Assembly (NCBI GenBank): GCA_013399875.1
Contig: VXAZ01003270.1
Span: 212,913-276,912 of the forward strand
DNA length: 64,000 nucleotides
Direction of reading: 5' to 3'
DNA from: Gymnorhina tibicen
Taxonomy: Eukaryota; Chordata; Aves; Passeriformes; Artamidae
The notes beneath the pieces are model-generated. The model worked only from the letters and a program-made list of their open reading frames with translations. It had not been told where the DNA came from and did not search any database. The translations under genes and the position numbers were made by a program. The stretch's first letter is position 1; each line of letters opens with the position of its first letter. Of the stretch, positions 48,622 to 59,930 are shown piece after piece.

Positions 48622-48902
48622 GAACACAAGATTTCCTTCATTTTCCTTTCATTTTGAAGAAAATGTCATTTGATTCTTCTTCCTGATCATGTGAGCTGTA
48701 GTGGAAACCAACCATAATATTGCCATGTTACGCTAATCTTAACCTGTAAAATCTGTTTTGGCTCTGCATTCATCCCTAGCAGAGCTCCATGCGTTCCATG
48801 CATACAAACACCTAATTCTTCCTGATTGTCCTCACACTCTGTGCATTAGCACACAGACACTTCAGAGAGATACTCAGTCATGCACATTTCCAGGAATGAA
48901 AA
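48622..48902. other. unidentified insert of about 280 bp inside CR1
   Basis: Sequence interrupting the CR1 between its 3' tail (48552-48621) and the rest (48903-49940). It is AT-rich, has no CR1 blocks, and shows no clear target duplication, TG...CA ends or A tail. It could be an old short interspersed element, a captured fragment, or the result of two CR1 copies meeting by chance. Confidence 0.5.
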
Positions 48903-49940
48903 GCATGAGAGCCAGCACCACCCTCTAGATCAGATTGCTCAGAACCCCATTCAACTTAGCACTGTCATGCCGCTTCCAGGGATGGGGCATCCAACAGCTT
49001 CCCTGCACAACTTGTTCTGTGCCTTACCACCATCATAATGAAGAATTTCTTCTTAATATTCAATTTAAATGTCTCCACTCTAGTTTAAAACCATCCTCAC
49101 TTGTCCTATCACTATCTGCCTATGTAAAAAGTTCCTCTCCACCTTTTCTATAAGGCCCATTTAGTTACTGAAAGACTGCAGTAAGGTGTCCCCAGAATCT
49201 CTTCTCCAGGCTAAACAATCTCAGCTCTCTCAGCCTGTCTCCACAGGAGAGGTTCTCCAGACCTCTGATAATCTTTTTGGCCCTCCTCTGAACCCACTCT
49301 ACCAGGTCTATGTCTTTCCTGTGCTGAGGACTCCAGACCTGGATGCAGTACTCCAGGTGGGTTCTCACAAGGGTGGAATAGAGGAGAGTCACCTCCCTCA
49401 CCCTGCTGGCAGCTCCTATTTTTATGCAGCCCAGGACAGGGTTGGCTTTCTGGGCTAGGAGAGCACACTGTTGGCTCATGTCCAGTCTTCATCCACCAAA
49501 ACCCTCAAGTCCTTCTCCTTAGGGCTGCTGTCAGTGAATTCATCTCCCAGTCTGTACTCATCTCTGGGATTTTCCCAACCCAGGTGCACGACCTTGCACT
49601 TGGCCTTGTTGAACTTCTTGAGGTTCCCATGGGCCCACTTCTCAAGCTTGTCCAGGTTCCTCCCGATGGCATCCCATCCTTTTTCTGTGTCAACTGCACT
49701 GCTCAGCTTGGTGTCATCTGAAAACTTGCTGAAGGTGCACTTAATATCACTGTGTACTTGATCCAATTGTCTGTGACATTGATATTAATCAAGGATATAT
49801 CAAAGGATATTGAAGAGCAGTGATTCCGAGACAGAGCCCCGAGGGACACTACTCATCACTGGTCTCCACCAGAACATAGAGCCACTGACCACAACTATCT
49901 GGTTGCATGCATCTAGACAATTTTTCGTTCTATCCTTAGT
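48903..49940 (-). mobile_element. CR1 LINE, main part with best preserved ORF2
   Basis: Over 1 kb of reversed CR1 3' UTR and ORF2. Two overlapping minus-strand open frames preserve the reverse-transcriptase C-terminal part. Frame 49476-49766 reads [14 protein letters not shown] (the catalytic DD pair kept), then [12 protein letters not shown] and YRLGDEF. Frame 49165-49479 reads [37 protein letters not shown] and RDRLREL-like text ending FSLEKRFWG. A frameshift near 49476-49479 separates them, so it is not functional. It is among the youngest-looking CR1 pieces here. Confidence 0.95.
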
Positions 49941-52029
49941 TTGACTTCTGTCAGGAACAGTGATTATATTTTATTTTATTCTGTTCTCAACAGAAAGTGA
50001 TTTTACAGAACAAGCATACACTAACATGACTTCAGCTGAGCAGCTGGCAAGAAGTATTTAATACAGTTCTTTATTTTTATTAGCCAATTATGATTTCACC
50101 ACCAGCTTTTATTGCACTATCCATAAGCTCGGCAAAGTAACTCTCACCTTGGTAAGAGCAAATATAAGTTCTTCCTAGTAGCTATTTTTCTCCTTGCAAA
50201 CATTTCCCCTATGACATCTCTTGGAATTGTGAAGCATGCTCACATGGTCTGTCTTTGCACTTCTGTACTCATAACACTAGCAATGACACTTTCAGAAATC
50301 AGTAACTGAATTAGTTTGAGAAGTGTGGGATCAGCTGCAGAAGCATGTAGGGAAAATAGTCCAATTCTAATTTCTTTGCCTTCAGTCCCTCATCTTCTCA
50401 GGATGGATTCCAAATGTGAACACTGAGAGCTGCTGAATTCCTGCCAGCTGGAGTACAGCAGAAGACAATATTTGCAAAGTGTGAAAGGAAACCAGGGAAA
50501 GGCAGTCCAGACATCAGTGGGAGTGAGGATGGAGGGATGGGGAAAGAATAAAAAAATAAAAATAGTCCCTTCAGACTCGGATATGGCACTTCAAAGACTT
50601 TTTCTGAGCTAAGCTAAATATGGTTTTAAAAATGAATTGTAGCTGTGAAAAAAATTTGTAGGTCATAAAGTTTTTCTTGTTGGAATGAGTTTTGAAATCA
50701 GCCTAGTTCAATTCATTAGCCTCATGTCACATTTAAGCTGTCACAAATCCTTCCATTAGGTAGGAAATTAGTTTACCCACTGGTGAACCAGAGGGATGAA
50801 ACATAGGGATTGTATAACTAGAAGCTGGACTCTGCAGAAAAACTGACAGGATTGCTTGATAAAGTAGATGAACTTCTCTGGGGGTTTGTGAATCCTTCAT
50901 TCAGTCCATGCCCCTGAGCAGGAGCAGGTGCACTGTTCTGACATGAAGCAAAATTTCAAAGGTTTAGTGCCTGAATGGGAGATCGGGCCTCAGTACATTT
51001 CAAACCCAATGAAGCTGCATCCCTAATCATCTCCCCTCTAGAATACTTTGACATTGGCTTTGACAGTGACTAGAAAGAAAGATATTCCCTGAAGTCTGAT
51101 TAGCATAGCAGGCAATTGATGTAGTGGAGGACCACCCAGAAAATAATTAGTAAATTATCATGATGGAATTTTGAAACATAAATCAGTATGTAGTAGAAAG
51201 GTAAAAAAAAAAAAAGATAAAATAAAATATTGACTTTGCCTCACAAAGCACAGCAATAGGTGCTAAAAATATGTTGAAAATATGAATATGTTGAAAATAC
51301 TAATTTTTCGTGACAATTGCAATTTCAATTAAAACTTGTTCAATTGCTAGAGCCAATAGCACATGAAGGGCCTTGGATATTAATCACATCTTAGTGAGTA
51401 GAAAGCTGACATACATCTCATGATCTGTAGTAACTTACTAGGTAGATGTAACTCAGCCCAAAGCAAATACGATGTAATTCAAGCTAATATAGCCTCTAAT
51501 AGAAAAAGAATACTCTGAATTCAATTATCTTGTATTTGGCATGAACTAGGAGCACAAATATTTATTTACTATTTATGTATTACAGATATTTATTGCAGAT
51601 TAGTCAATGTGTGCTCTTACTTAGGATAACTTGGTCATGTTCTCCAGTATTAAGTTGCATTGTGGTGTAGTATTCAGAATTTATTTATAGTCAAAGTCTC
51701 ATTTTATCTTTATTTTCTTTTTCTTTTTTATTTAAAGCAATATGAAACTGAGTCAAAACTCTTAACCATATGTATTAAACTATGTAAATTTTTTAGATTA
51801 TCTCATTATTAAATGTTGAGTTTATCAGAAATGGCTGCTTTTATTCTTTCTGTTTATGCAACCATCTTAAATGATTGGGATTTATTTGTGAAAATCAAAA
51901 TAAATATTCAAATTATTTCACATAATTACTAATATGTTTTTCTGCTGAGAACAATAAAATAGTCAATAGTACTAGCAAAATATTTTTATATGCCCAGCCT
52001 AATGTGCCATTAGAAATGGTCCTCCCATC
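49941..52029. other. non-coding, nothing recognised
   Basis: 2.1 kb of AT-rich sequence with poly-A runs (for example 51204-51216). No exon, RNA gene or transposon end recognised. Confidence 0.5.
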
Positions 52030-52526
52030 ATGAATAAAGGTCCGGTTTGAGATCACCTAAGGGATCTGAATATACATAAGTCCATGAGACTAGATGAGGT
52101 ACATCCCAGGATCCTGAGGGAATGGGATGATGTAGTTGCTGAATCACTTTCCATATTTCAAAAGCTGTGGCATTCAAGTAAAGTCCCCAGTGACTGGAGA
52201 AGACAGACTATTGCCCCCATTCTTAAAAAGGGTAAAAAGGGATACCTGGAAAATTACTGACCAATCAGCCTTTCCTCTCTGCCTGGTAAGATCATGGAAC
52301 AGATCCTCTTTGAGATATGTCAAAACATTTGAAAGGCAGGGAGGTGATTAGAGACTGCACCAAGGGCAAATTGTGCCTGACTAATCTAGTGGCCTATGAT
52401 GGAGTCTCTGCTTCCCTTGAGAGGGGAACAGCTATGGATGTCATCTACCTGGGTTTCTGTAAGACCTTTAATGCAGTCCATCACAACATACCTATCTTTA
52501 ACTGGAGAGTTATGGTTTTGATGGAA
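52030..52526 (+). mobile_element. CR1 LINE, 5' part of a second split copy
   Basis: CR1 ORF2 in forward orientation. GATCACCTAAGGGATCTGAA, ATAAGTCCATGAGACTAGAT, GTCCCCAGTGACTGGAGAAG and GATCATGGAACAGATCCTC are typical. The open frame at 52317-52538 includes DVIYLGFCKTFNAVHHNI, the reverse-transcriptase motif A region. The usual LDFCKAFD reads LGFCKTFN here, so the catalytic Asp is lost (Asp to Gly). It is interrupted at about 52527 by an LTR and continues at 53106. Confidence 0.92.
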
Positions 52527-53105
52527 TGTGCTGGTTGATCATTCTTCATAGTAGCTAGTATGGATCAGTGTTTTGGATTTGGGCTGAAAACAGTGTTGAT
52601 AATATAGAAACAATTTTGTTAGTGCTGAGCAGCACTTGCACAGCATCAAGGACTTTTCTACTTCTTGTACTGCCCCACCAGCGAGGAGGCTGGAGTGCTC
52701 AAGAAGTTGGGAGGAGAGACAGCTGGGATAGGTGATCCCAAGTGACCACAGGGATATTTCAAACCATGTGACATCATGCTCAGCATATAAAGCTGGGGAG
52801 AAGAAGGAGGAAGGAGGTGATGTTCAGAGTGGGGGTGTTGTTTTCCTAAGTCAGCACTGTGTGTGATGGAGCCCCGCTGTACTGGAGATGACTGAACATC
52901 TGCCTGCCCATGGGAAGTGGTGGATGAATTCCCTGCTTTGCTTTCCTTGTGTGTGTGGCTTTAGCTTTACCTACTGAACTGTCTTTACCTCCGTCTAAGA
53001 GTTTTCTCACTTTTACCCTTCCAGTTTTCTACCCCGTCCCAGTGGTAGAGGAGATAGCAGGTGGCTGCATGGGGCTTAATTGCTGGCTCTGGCTAAGCCA
53101 CAACA
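52527..53105 (+). mobile_element. ERVL-type LTR inserted in CR1
   Basis: About 579 bp. It shares with the LTR at 41043-41632 the layout CTTCATAGTAGCTAGTATGG, GTGCTGAGCAGCACTTGCAC, GGGAGGAGAGACAGCTGGGA, a CRE-like TGACATCA at 52769-52776, TATAAA at 52786-52791, GCCTGCCCATGGGAAGTGG, ACTGAACTGTCTTTACCTCC, and an end at GCTAAGCCACAACA (53105). The first about 25 bases are shortened or altered relative to the TG-GGTTTGGCTGGGATGG opening expected, so the 5' edge and target duplication are not resolved. The 82-residue open frame at 52949-53197 is not a gene. Confidence 0.88.
52769..52791 (+). promoter_or_regulatory. LTR core promoter: CRE-like site and TATA box
   Basis: TGACATCA, one base from the palindromic CRE/ATF site TGACGTCA, is followed 9 bp later by TATAAA. 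Spacing and order agree with the LTR promoter of this family. The change from CG to CA is the usual result of CpG decay. Confidence 0.55.
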
Positions 53106-54128
53106 TGTATGAACTATTACCTGGGCTAGGAATTGTCTGGATGGCTATGTCCAAAGAGTTACGGTCAACAGCCTCATATATAGGTGGAAATAAGTAACAA
53201 GTGCTGTCCCCTCAGGGTCTGTACAGGAGCCAACACTATTTAATATCTTCATCAGAGGCACAGTGGGATCAAGTACACCCTAAGCAAGTTTGCAGATGAC
53301 ACCAAGATCAGTAGTGCAGCTGATTTGCTAGATGGGTGGGGAGTCATTCAGAGGAACCTTGAGAGGCTTGAGGAGTGAACTCGTGTGAACCTCATTAAGT
53401 TCAACAAAACCAAGTGCAAGGTCCTGCACATGGGTCAAGGCAATCTCCAGTATTGGTACAGACTGGGGGATGAAATGATTGGAGCAGCCCTGTAAAGTGA
53501 CTTAAGGGTACCGGTTGGTGAAAAGCTGTACATGAGCTGGCAATGTGTGCTTGTACCCATATCCTGGGTTGCATGAGAGAAGTGTGGTCAGCATGATGAG
53601 GGAGGTGATGCTCTCCCTCTAGTCCACTCTTGGAGACCCAATCTGAAGTGCTGCATCCAGTTTTGAGGTTCCAACACAAGAAAGACATGGACTTGTTGGA
53701 GTGGATCCAGAGGAGGGCCACAGTAATGATCAAAGGGCAGAACACCTCTCCTGTGAAGTCAGGCTGAGAGAGATCTGGCTCTGTTCAGCCTGGATTAGAG
53801 AAGGCTCTGAAGAGACCTTATTGTGACTATTTGATACTTAAAGGGGACTTATAAGAAATATGAGGGAAAACTTTTCATCAGGACCTGTAATGATGGGAAA
53901 AAGGGCATTGGTTTAAAATGGAAAGAAAGTAGATTCGGGTTGGATATAAGATAAAATGTTTTTTTATGATGACACTGGAACAGGTTTCCCAGACAACTTG
54001 TGGATGTCCCATAACTGGAAGTGTTCAAGATGAAGTTGGAAAAGACTGAGCAACCTGTTACAGTGAAAGATATTCTTGCCCATGGTGGTTGGACTAGATG
54101 ACCTTTAAATATGTTACTGTGAATCTAA
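53106..54128 (+). mobile_element. CR1 LINE, 3' part of the second split copy
   Basis: Resumes the CR1 interrupted at 52526. Blocks in order: GAATTGTCTGGATGGCTATG, TTAATATCTTCATCAGAGGC, GTTTGCAGATGACACCAAGA (FADDTK, catalytic pair kept), TTCAACAAAACCAAGTGCAA, GTCCTGCACATGGGTCAAGG, CATCCAGTTTTGAGGTTCC, GAGGAGGGCCACAGTAATGA, TAAAGGGGACTTATAAGAAA and the 3' end GGTTGGACTAGATGACC. In-frame stops are frequent. The 114-residue minus-strand frame at 53401-53745 is an antisense shadow of this CR1. Confidence 0.94.
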
Positions 54129-57100
54129 TATTGCATAACTCCATCATTATTTGAAGTTGTCACAAAAAACTACTTTTTATATCCTTATAAAGTTTTGACA
54201 AACTTGAAATATTTTAAGAAACACAACTTGCGCCGATAATTTCACCAGTATACAAGGCTATTTTCAAGATTGTCAGCTCTCTGAAAAAGTCAAAGCAGTA
54301 TGAAAATATGTAAAATTTAAAAAACAAATGAGATGGGTTTTTTGGTGTTTGGTGGTGGATTAACAGATGGCTGGTGAAAGAATGCAGATACTTAGTATGA
54401 GTGAATGTGTTTGAATTTCACGGAAGAAAAATTAGAAAAAGTTAGAAAATGGGCGAAGGGTGGTGCTATAATAAAAATAACATCTACAACAGATGTTCCT
54501 GAATTGAATTGTCCAGTTTTGGGGGGATTTTTTTAGATATTGAAACAGAACAAGAGAGATACACTGAAAATGTGGAAAAGGAAAAGAATATGTGAAATAA
54601 AAAATATTAAAGGATATCAAGTATTTTTTTTTCAGCTGTCTTGAAATAATAATTTTCTTTTTCTCATTTATATATCTCTAAGGGAAAATTTGAGGTGGGT
54701 GAATGAGTTTGTATAAAACCAACGTGATTCTTCGTATAGATAGAAAATGAAACCAAATCACAGACAATCAGGTAAATTAGAATGTGATTTTGAGTTGAAT
54801 GGATCTTTTTGGAACAGGCTAGGTTAAAATCTTTTCAGTCCTTCCAAAGTTTGACTGCATACTTGACTTGAGTAAAGTGTATTATATCTCCCTGTAAAAT
54901 ATCTTTGCTCATAGCTTTAAATATGCCTCTAATCACATTTTATTGCTTGCATTTAGGAAACTAAAAATATGAAAGCAAAAATGCTTCAATACCATGAGAA
55001 TGAGTACCAAAAGAAATATCCTCAAATATGATGAGAGTGGGTACACTGTAAAAACCTGTGTTAAACATGAAGAAAACTTATTGTATTATGCACAGAAAAT
55101 ATTCACATATAAAAACCTTTTTTTTCAGTATCAGTACATGTTAAAAAGAACAAACTTTCAGTGGAGAATATCTTTACAATGTAAACTTTGGAGACAAAAT
55201 AATGCCCAGTAGGCAGAATGATGGATTTTACCCTCTGAGGTTCAGAAGAAGAAGGTTTTATTTAACTCTGATGTTACATGCTGAATTGTCCGGGTTAAGA
55301 CAGAAATCTTCTGGGAAGTAATACTATTTACTGGTTGTAGGGTTTTTAAAAATTATTTATATTTATTCTGTGATATAATACATAGATACAAATGACTAAT
55401 CCTTGTTTAATGGCGTACTTTGCTTCTAAGTGCAACACTTGAAAACCAGGGTGGAATATTAGACTTAAGGAAACTTAAAATGTTCTAATCTATCAGGAAT
55501 CCACACTTCTGTGAATCAGATATGACAATGTACTGGCTATTGAATGACATCTGGAGATCACGAGACTGAAATTGTTTCTAGAATGAGAAAACTGAAGAAC
55601 TATACATTGATTGTTAAAGCTTAACTTTCCAGTTGGGAAAATGTAATGAAGGATTGATTTTGATGCTAGTCTGTTCTCTGATATACTGTATTCCCTGAGT
55701 TAAATCCTGTCAGAAGTTCAAAATCTATGGTTAATTTACCTTAAAAAAAATCCTTTCCTGATTTGAAAACAGAGCACCACCAAAACTCTTGATAAGGTAT
55801 TTAAGTAGCCAAGTATGTTAACTTTTAAAAAGAAATGGGCAACTTATTTCATTTTGAAGTTAGCTGCAATTTCTCGCCATATGACTGTAATGTATTAGGT
55901 TCTAAATTAAAGGGCTTTTTATTAGCAAGTGCCTATTTTTTCTCTATTAACAAGTGTAAGCACTCATAGACCATAACAGTCATAACCATTTCTCTGATAA
56001 TATAATAGACTGAACTACCTGAGTGTTTCACTGGAATGTATTTTAAAATCCTTCATGTATTTTGGTTCTACTCTGAGCCTTCTTCAATTTTTCTGTAACC
56101 TTTCAAAATGTATGTCAGAACTGGCTACGGATTTTGGGAGTGTCACAGTAGGACCAAATAAAGAAAAAATATTTAAAGATACTCAATATTTACCTCTTTG
56201 CGTATTCCAATGGCATATTAATCCTACTGTTCAAAATGTCCACTTGGAATATCATGTTCAGTTATTTACCAGCTGTGATACTTCAGAACCCTCCCTGTGC
56301 CTCCTCCATTCCCTAGGCATCTGTTTCTCAAAATCTTATGGCATTGCCCTACTTACTCAGGTGTGCATATCTGTATTTGTCTGTAACAAAACATGCATCC
56401 AACATGTTATGAACTGATTCAGACCTGACTTTTCTATTACTTGCTTTTCCTTCTGTTGTGATGACATCTAAAAACCTTCATCAGTGCCTATTTAATGTCT
56501 TTTGAGTTGTTGATTAAAATATTAACCCAGAAGGAATCAAGAAGGTGTTCTCTTCAGGACTTTACTATGATAGATTCCCAGTTACATGTTTCGTTGCAGA
56601 AAGCATCCCTTTTTTAAAGCCCAATTTTATTCAGATTATCCTCCTAGAAACAAAACTTTCATAGTAACAAAGAACCCATCCTAAAATACATAGATACTAA
56701 GCAAACACATATAAAAAAATATTTAAAAAACCCTTGTATTTCATGACAACTAACCTAATTAGTGACAGCCCTGTACCACATAAATTTCAGTTATTAACTG
56801 CACCAGGTTTGGTGTAGGACACACAGTTCCACAGTAAAATTATTGCAGGTCTAAAAATAATGCTTCTCATTTGTTCTCATTATTTTTATAGTATTTCTAC
56901 TGCAGATTTGTGCAACACATCCGTATGATGCAAGTGAACAAATAAACACAAGGACTGTGATGCATATTGGTTGGATGAAATACATCCATGGGTTCTGAAA
57001 GAAATACTGACTGGAAATACCAACAGTGCTGTTAGATATATGTAATATTCTCAGTATATCCTCTTTCTCAATACTGTAAAGTAGTGGGAATCATAGATTG

Positions 57101-59369
57101 CATATCCTTTGATCTTTCCTTTTTCCTGTGGCAAAAAAACCCAACCAACCAATAATTTTTTTTATTGCTTATTTCATGTCAAAGAGGAATAAAATAGAAA
57201 TAAAGACACATATATATAGATATCTGTGATTCCTGCCTGTCCCTCTATGTACATACTTCTTATAAGCTCACTGATATTTTGCACATCATGTTCCTTTTCC
57301 AAACATATTCTTGTGAAAATACTATGGTTCATTAAAATATGGATGTGATTCAGCTCAGGAATTATTTTTGCCCTATGTGAAAGTTGTCCTTTGGCTGTCA
57401 GCTCACACAAGAGTTTCTCAGTAAGACATCCCTAGACTTTACCAGTAATAGCTACATTTGACTTAAAGCAAAATTAACAAAATTAATGTCAGCTGCGCTA
57501 AAACTCCTAATTTTTCCACATTTTTAAGAAACCATCAGCAGAAGTGTTATTGTTTCATATATGCACAATAGCTCACTTACTCTAAAAGTTGTGAAATTAC
57601 CTCTGTTCAATATTCCTGTTTAGAACAAGCCAAAAGTTTAATTTGAAAAAGGAAAGTGATTTCTCACAGTTACAGGTTAGGAGTTGAGGCTCACAGGAAG
57701 CTCAGTTACACTGAGATAATTGTAAAATACTTTCTTAAGAGGGTGGATCTAGGCTTCAGCCTCTCAGTAACATAAATGGCAAAAGATATACTTCAGTATT
57801 CTGAAGGTAAGAAGAAACAAAATTTCTTTTGTGAGATTAAAAGAAAAAAAAATCTTTAAATCTAAAAATGTGGAAAAGAAGTAGTCAAAAAAAAATTATT
57901 TTACTCAATGGCTGATAAAATTTTGTTCTGATTTCTCCTTGACTTGTGCACACTGAAACTTATTTCTTCAAAACCAGAAACCTAGCTATCATGATAGTCA
58001 CAGCTAGTGATAGTCTTCAGTCTCTCTTCAACATGAAAGAAATTCTGTTTTGCATTTGATAGCTCTCTATTCTTCTGAGCTGGTGATGGAAGGCACATTT
58101 ATTCTCTGATTCCTTGAAACTGAAGGCCTTAAGTGATGGCTTTTCCAAGTCTCTCAGAAGTAACTATTCCAAAACTTTTTTATGTGAAATTGATCGGCTG
58201 CTTCAGGAGGGATCAAGAGGTATCTCATCAGTCCCTGCCAGAATGCCGTATAGAGCAGCAATTTAAGTTTGTTCACTAGAAAGAAGTTCAAATAGTCTCA
58301 GGCAAATGAGAAATGAGCTTTTGTTAGAAAGAAATTCAAACAGTCTCCGGGAGATGATGACTGAGTCTTTTCTCCCTCCATACTTTGTGAATGAATTGAT
58401 CATATACCATTCTTGTTCTGTATAGGCTAAGGCAGTCTGAATGCACACTGACTTCATCAGGCTCAGCAAGTGAGATTACAGAAGAGAAAATAATTTCATC
58501 AAGTATGTCCTACTCTTAGTGCCAAATCAAAATCTTAGCTAAATCAAAACCTTGGGGAAAAAAAAAAAGTCTTATTTCAAGGAACTAGGCTTTTTCTGAT
58601 TGCTGAAAATATAGAAATTCTGGAAAAAATAATTTCAGTCTTTATTTCATTAAATAATTTCCCACTAGTTTGACAACTATCTCTGGGAAGACACAGATAG
58701 AGAAAATATATGTGACTTACTTGATGTAATTTGTTTATATGAAAATCTGTAAATATGTGAAAAGCCTATTGCCTAATGGCCACAATGATTGTGTCTAATC
58801 AAGTTATATTTAATCTGTGGATACAGAAAAGCCTGTTAGAAGGATTTTCCAGCTTCTTGCAGTGTTCTGTGTGAATCTTTTCTTTCTCATGCAAACTATG
58901 AAAACAATAAGATGTTTTTCTGTAACTATCTGGACACCTGGTGTTTGTCTAAATCTTGTTTATGGTACACTGGTGGAATGGATGGTTTAACACTTCACCC
59001 AGTCACCCTGAGGGGTGGGTGGAGTACTGAATAATATCCTTGTGGGATTAAGACATATAAGTGGATAATTAATTAATTAAATAACACATTTTCCTGCTGA
59101 CTACGCTTGGATTCATTTCCTCGTCTCTGCAATACTGTCACATTAATCAGTTAAGAGACATGCCTTATTTCTAAATACTTTTCAACTAATTGCACTCTCT
59201 CCTATTCCTGTATAGACAAGCTCTAAGTCACATTGTTGGGGTTGAAGACCACTCCTCATGTTAGACAACATGCAGCACTACCTGCAAGAGACTGAAGCTG
59301 CATATGATGTGAACATTCACTAGCACACCCATGCAATGGCTTGAGGGGATTACATTCTCCTTAAACTTC
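54129..59369. other. non-coding, with a 48-bp tandem duplication
   Basis: 5.2 kb of AT-rich sequence. Only the duplication at 58277-58372 and short low-complexity runs are visible (for example ACCCAACCAACC at 57139-57150, an AATTAATTAATTAA run near 59068-59081). The 120-residue open frame at 56055-56417 is the longest here and has no family I recognise. Confidence 0.5.
58277..58372. repeat. diverged 48-bp tandem duplication
   Basis: TAGAAAGAAGTTCAAATAGT at 58277 is repeated as TAGAAAGAAATTCAAACAGT at 58325. The CTC(A/C)GG and ATGAG/ACTGAG parts also align. It is older than the 42-bp duplication at 36.2 kb, as the units differ at many sites. A minus-strand frame (58263-58469) shows it as a repeated LFE/SLRLFELL-type peptide, which I do not take as coding. 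Confidence 0.85.
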
Positions 59370-59930
59370 TGTTATGATCTCATAATTAAGAGATGCTTCT
59401 GCCCAAATTAAAATGCAAACAAAACCATATGCCACAGTCAATGGTAGGGATTTTATTTAACACAAAATGTGAGGTAAAGAGATAGAAAGAAACAGGAAAG
59501 AGGGGGAGAAAGAAAGAGAGAAAGACAGACAGACAGGTTCAGTAGAAAGATACCACCACCCAGTGGATCCTGTAACATCCTGCTGGTCCTTCTTCACCCT
59601 GGTCACCTTGGTGGTGAGGGATCCAGAGTCATTCTTCTGCAGGTACCACCTTTACACAGTCCAAGTTTTGGGTATCTACAGGGTGGTCCCAGATGTTCCC
59701 ACAACTTGGGCTGGCATGGATGTAAGCAGTTGCTTCCTTTCCCATAGTCTGCACAGTGGAATTTTTGTCTGGTGTACTAATTCCAAACCTTCATCTCCAT
59801 TAGGCCTGGAATGAGCACCTTTCTGCTTGCCATCTGCGCTTATGTCAAGTTCCTGTTGTGGTGGCTTATCTTATGGGAAGTTACTTCTTTGATAGTGTTT
59901 GGAGACATTTGTGCTCTTAAAGTCCTTACA
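59370..59930 (-). mobile_element. solo LTR, second copy of the 3.4-kb family
   Basis: On the minus strand it opens TGTAAGGACTTTAAGAG (59930 downward) and closes GATCATAACA (59370), aligning along its length with the LTR at 3414-4091. Flanks ACTTC (59365-59369) and GCTTC (59931-59935) match in four of five bases, a 5-bp target duplication. It keeps an AATAAA polyadenylation signal (59457-59452, minus strand), but its TATA box is decayed to TGTAAAG. A (GAAA/GACA)n-like purine tract at about 59489-59535 is the complement of the pyrimidine tract of the first copy. At 561 bp it is shorter than the first copy, partly because the 3' end duplication is absent. Confidence 0.87.

Noticed and set aside
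49165..49766. Minus-strand open frames with FSDDTK and related motifs as a functional reverse transcriptase
   Set aside because: They are two frames separated by a frameshift in a 5'-truncated CR1 and have no endonuclease domain.
53401..53745. 114-residue minus-strand open frame
   Set aside because: It is an antisense shadow of CR1 ORF2 at 53106-54128.
56055..56417. 120-residue open frame
   Set aside because: Cys/Ser/Leu-rich with no recognisable domain, and the codons look like random AT-rich sequence.
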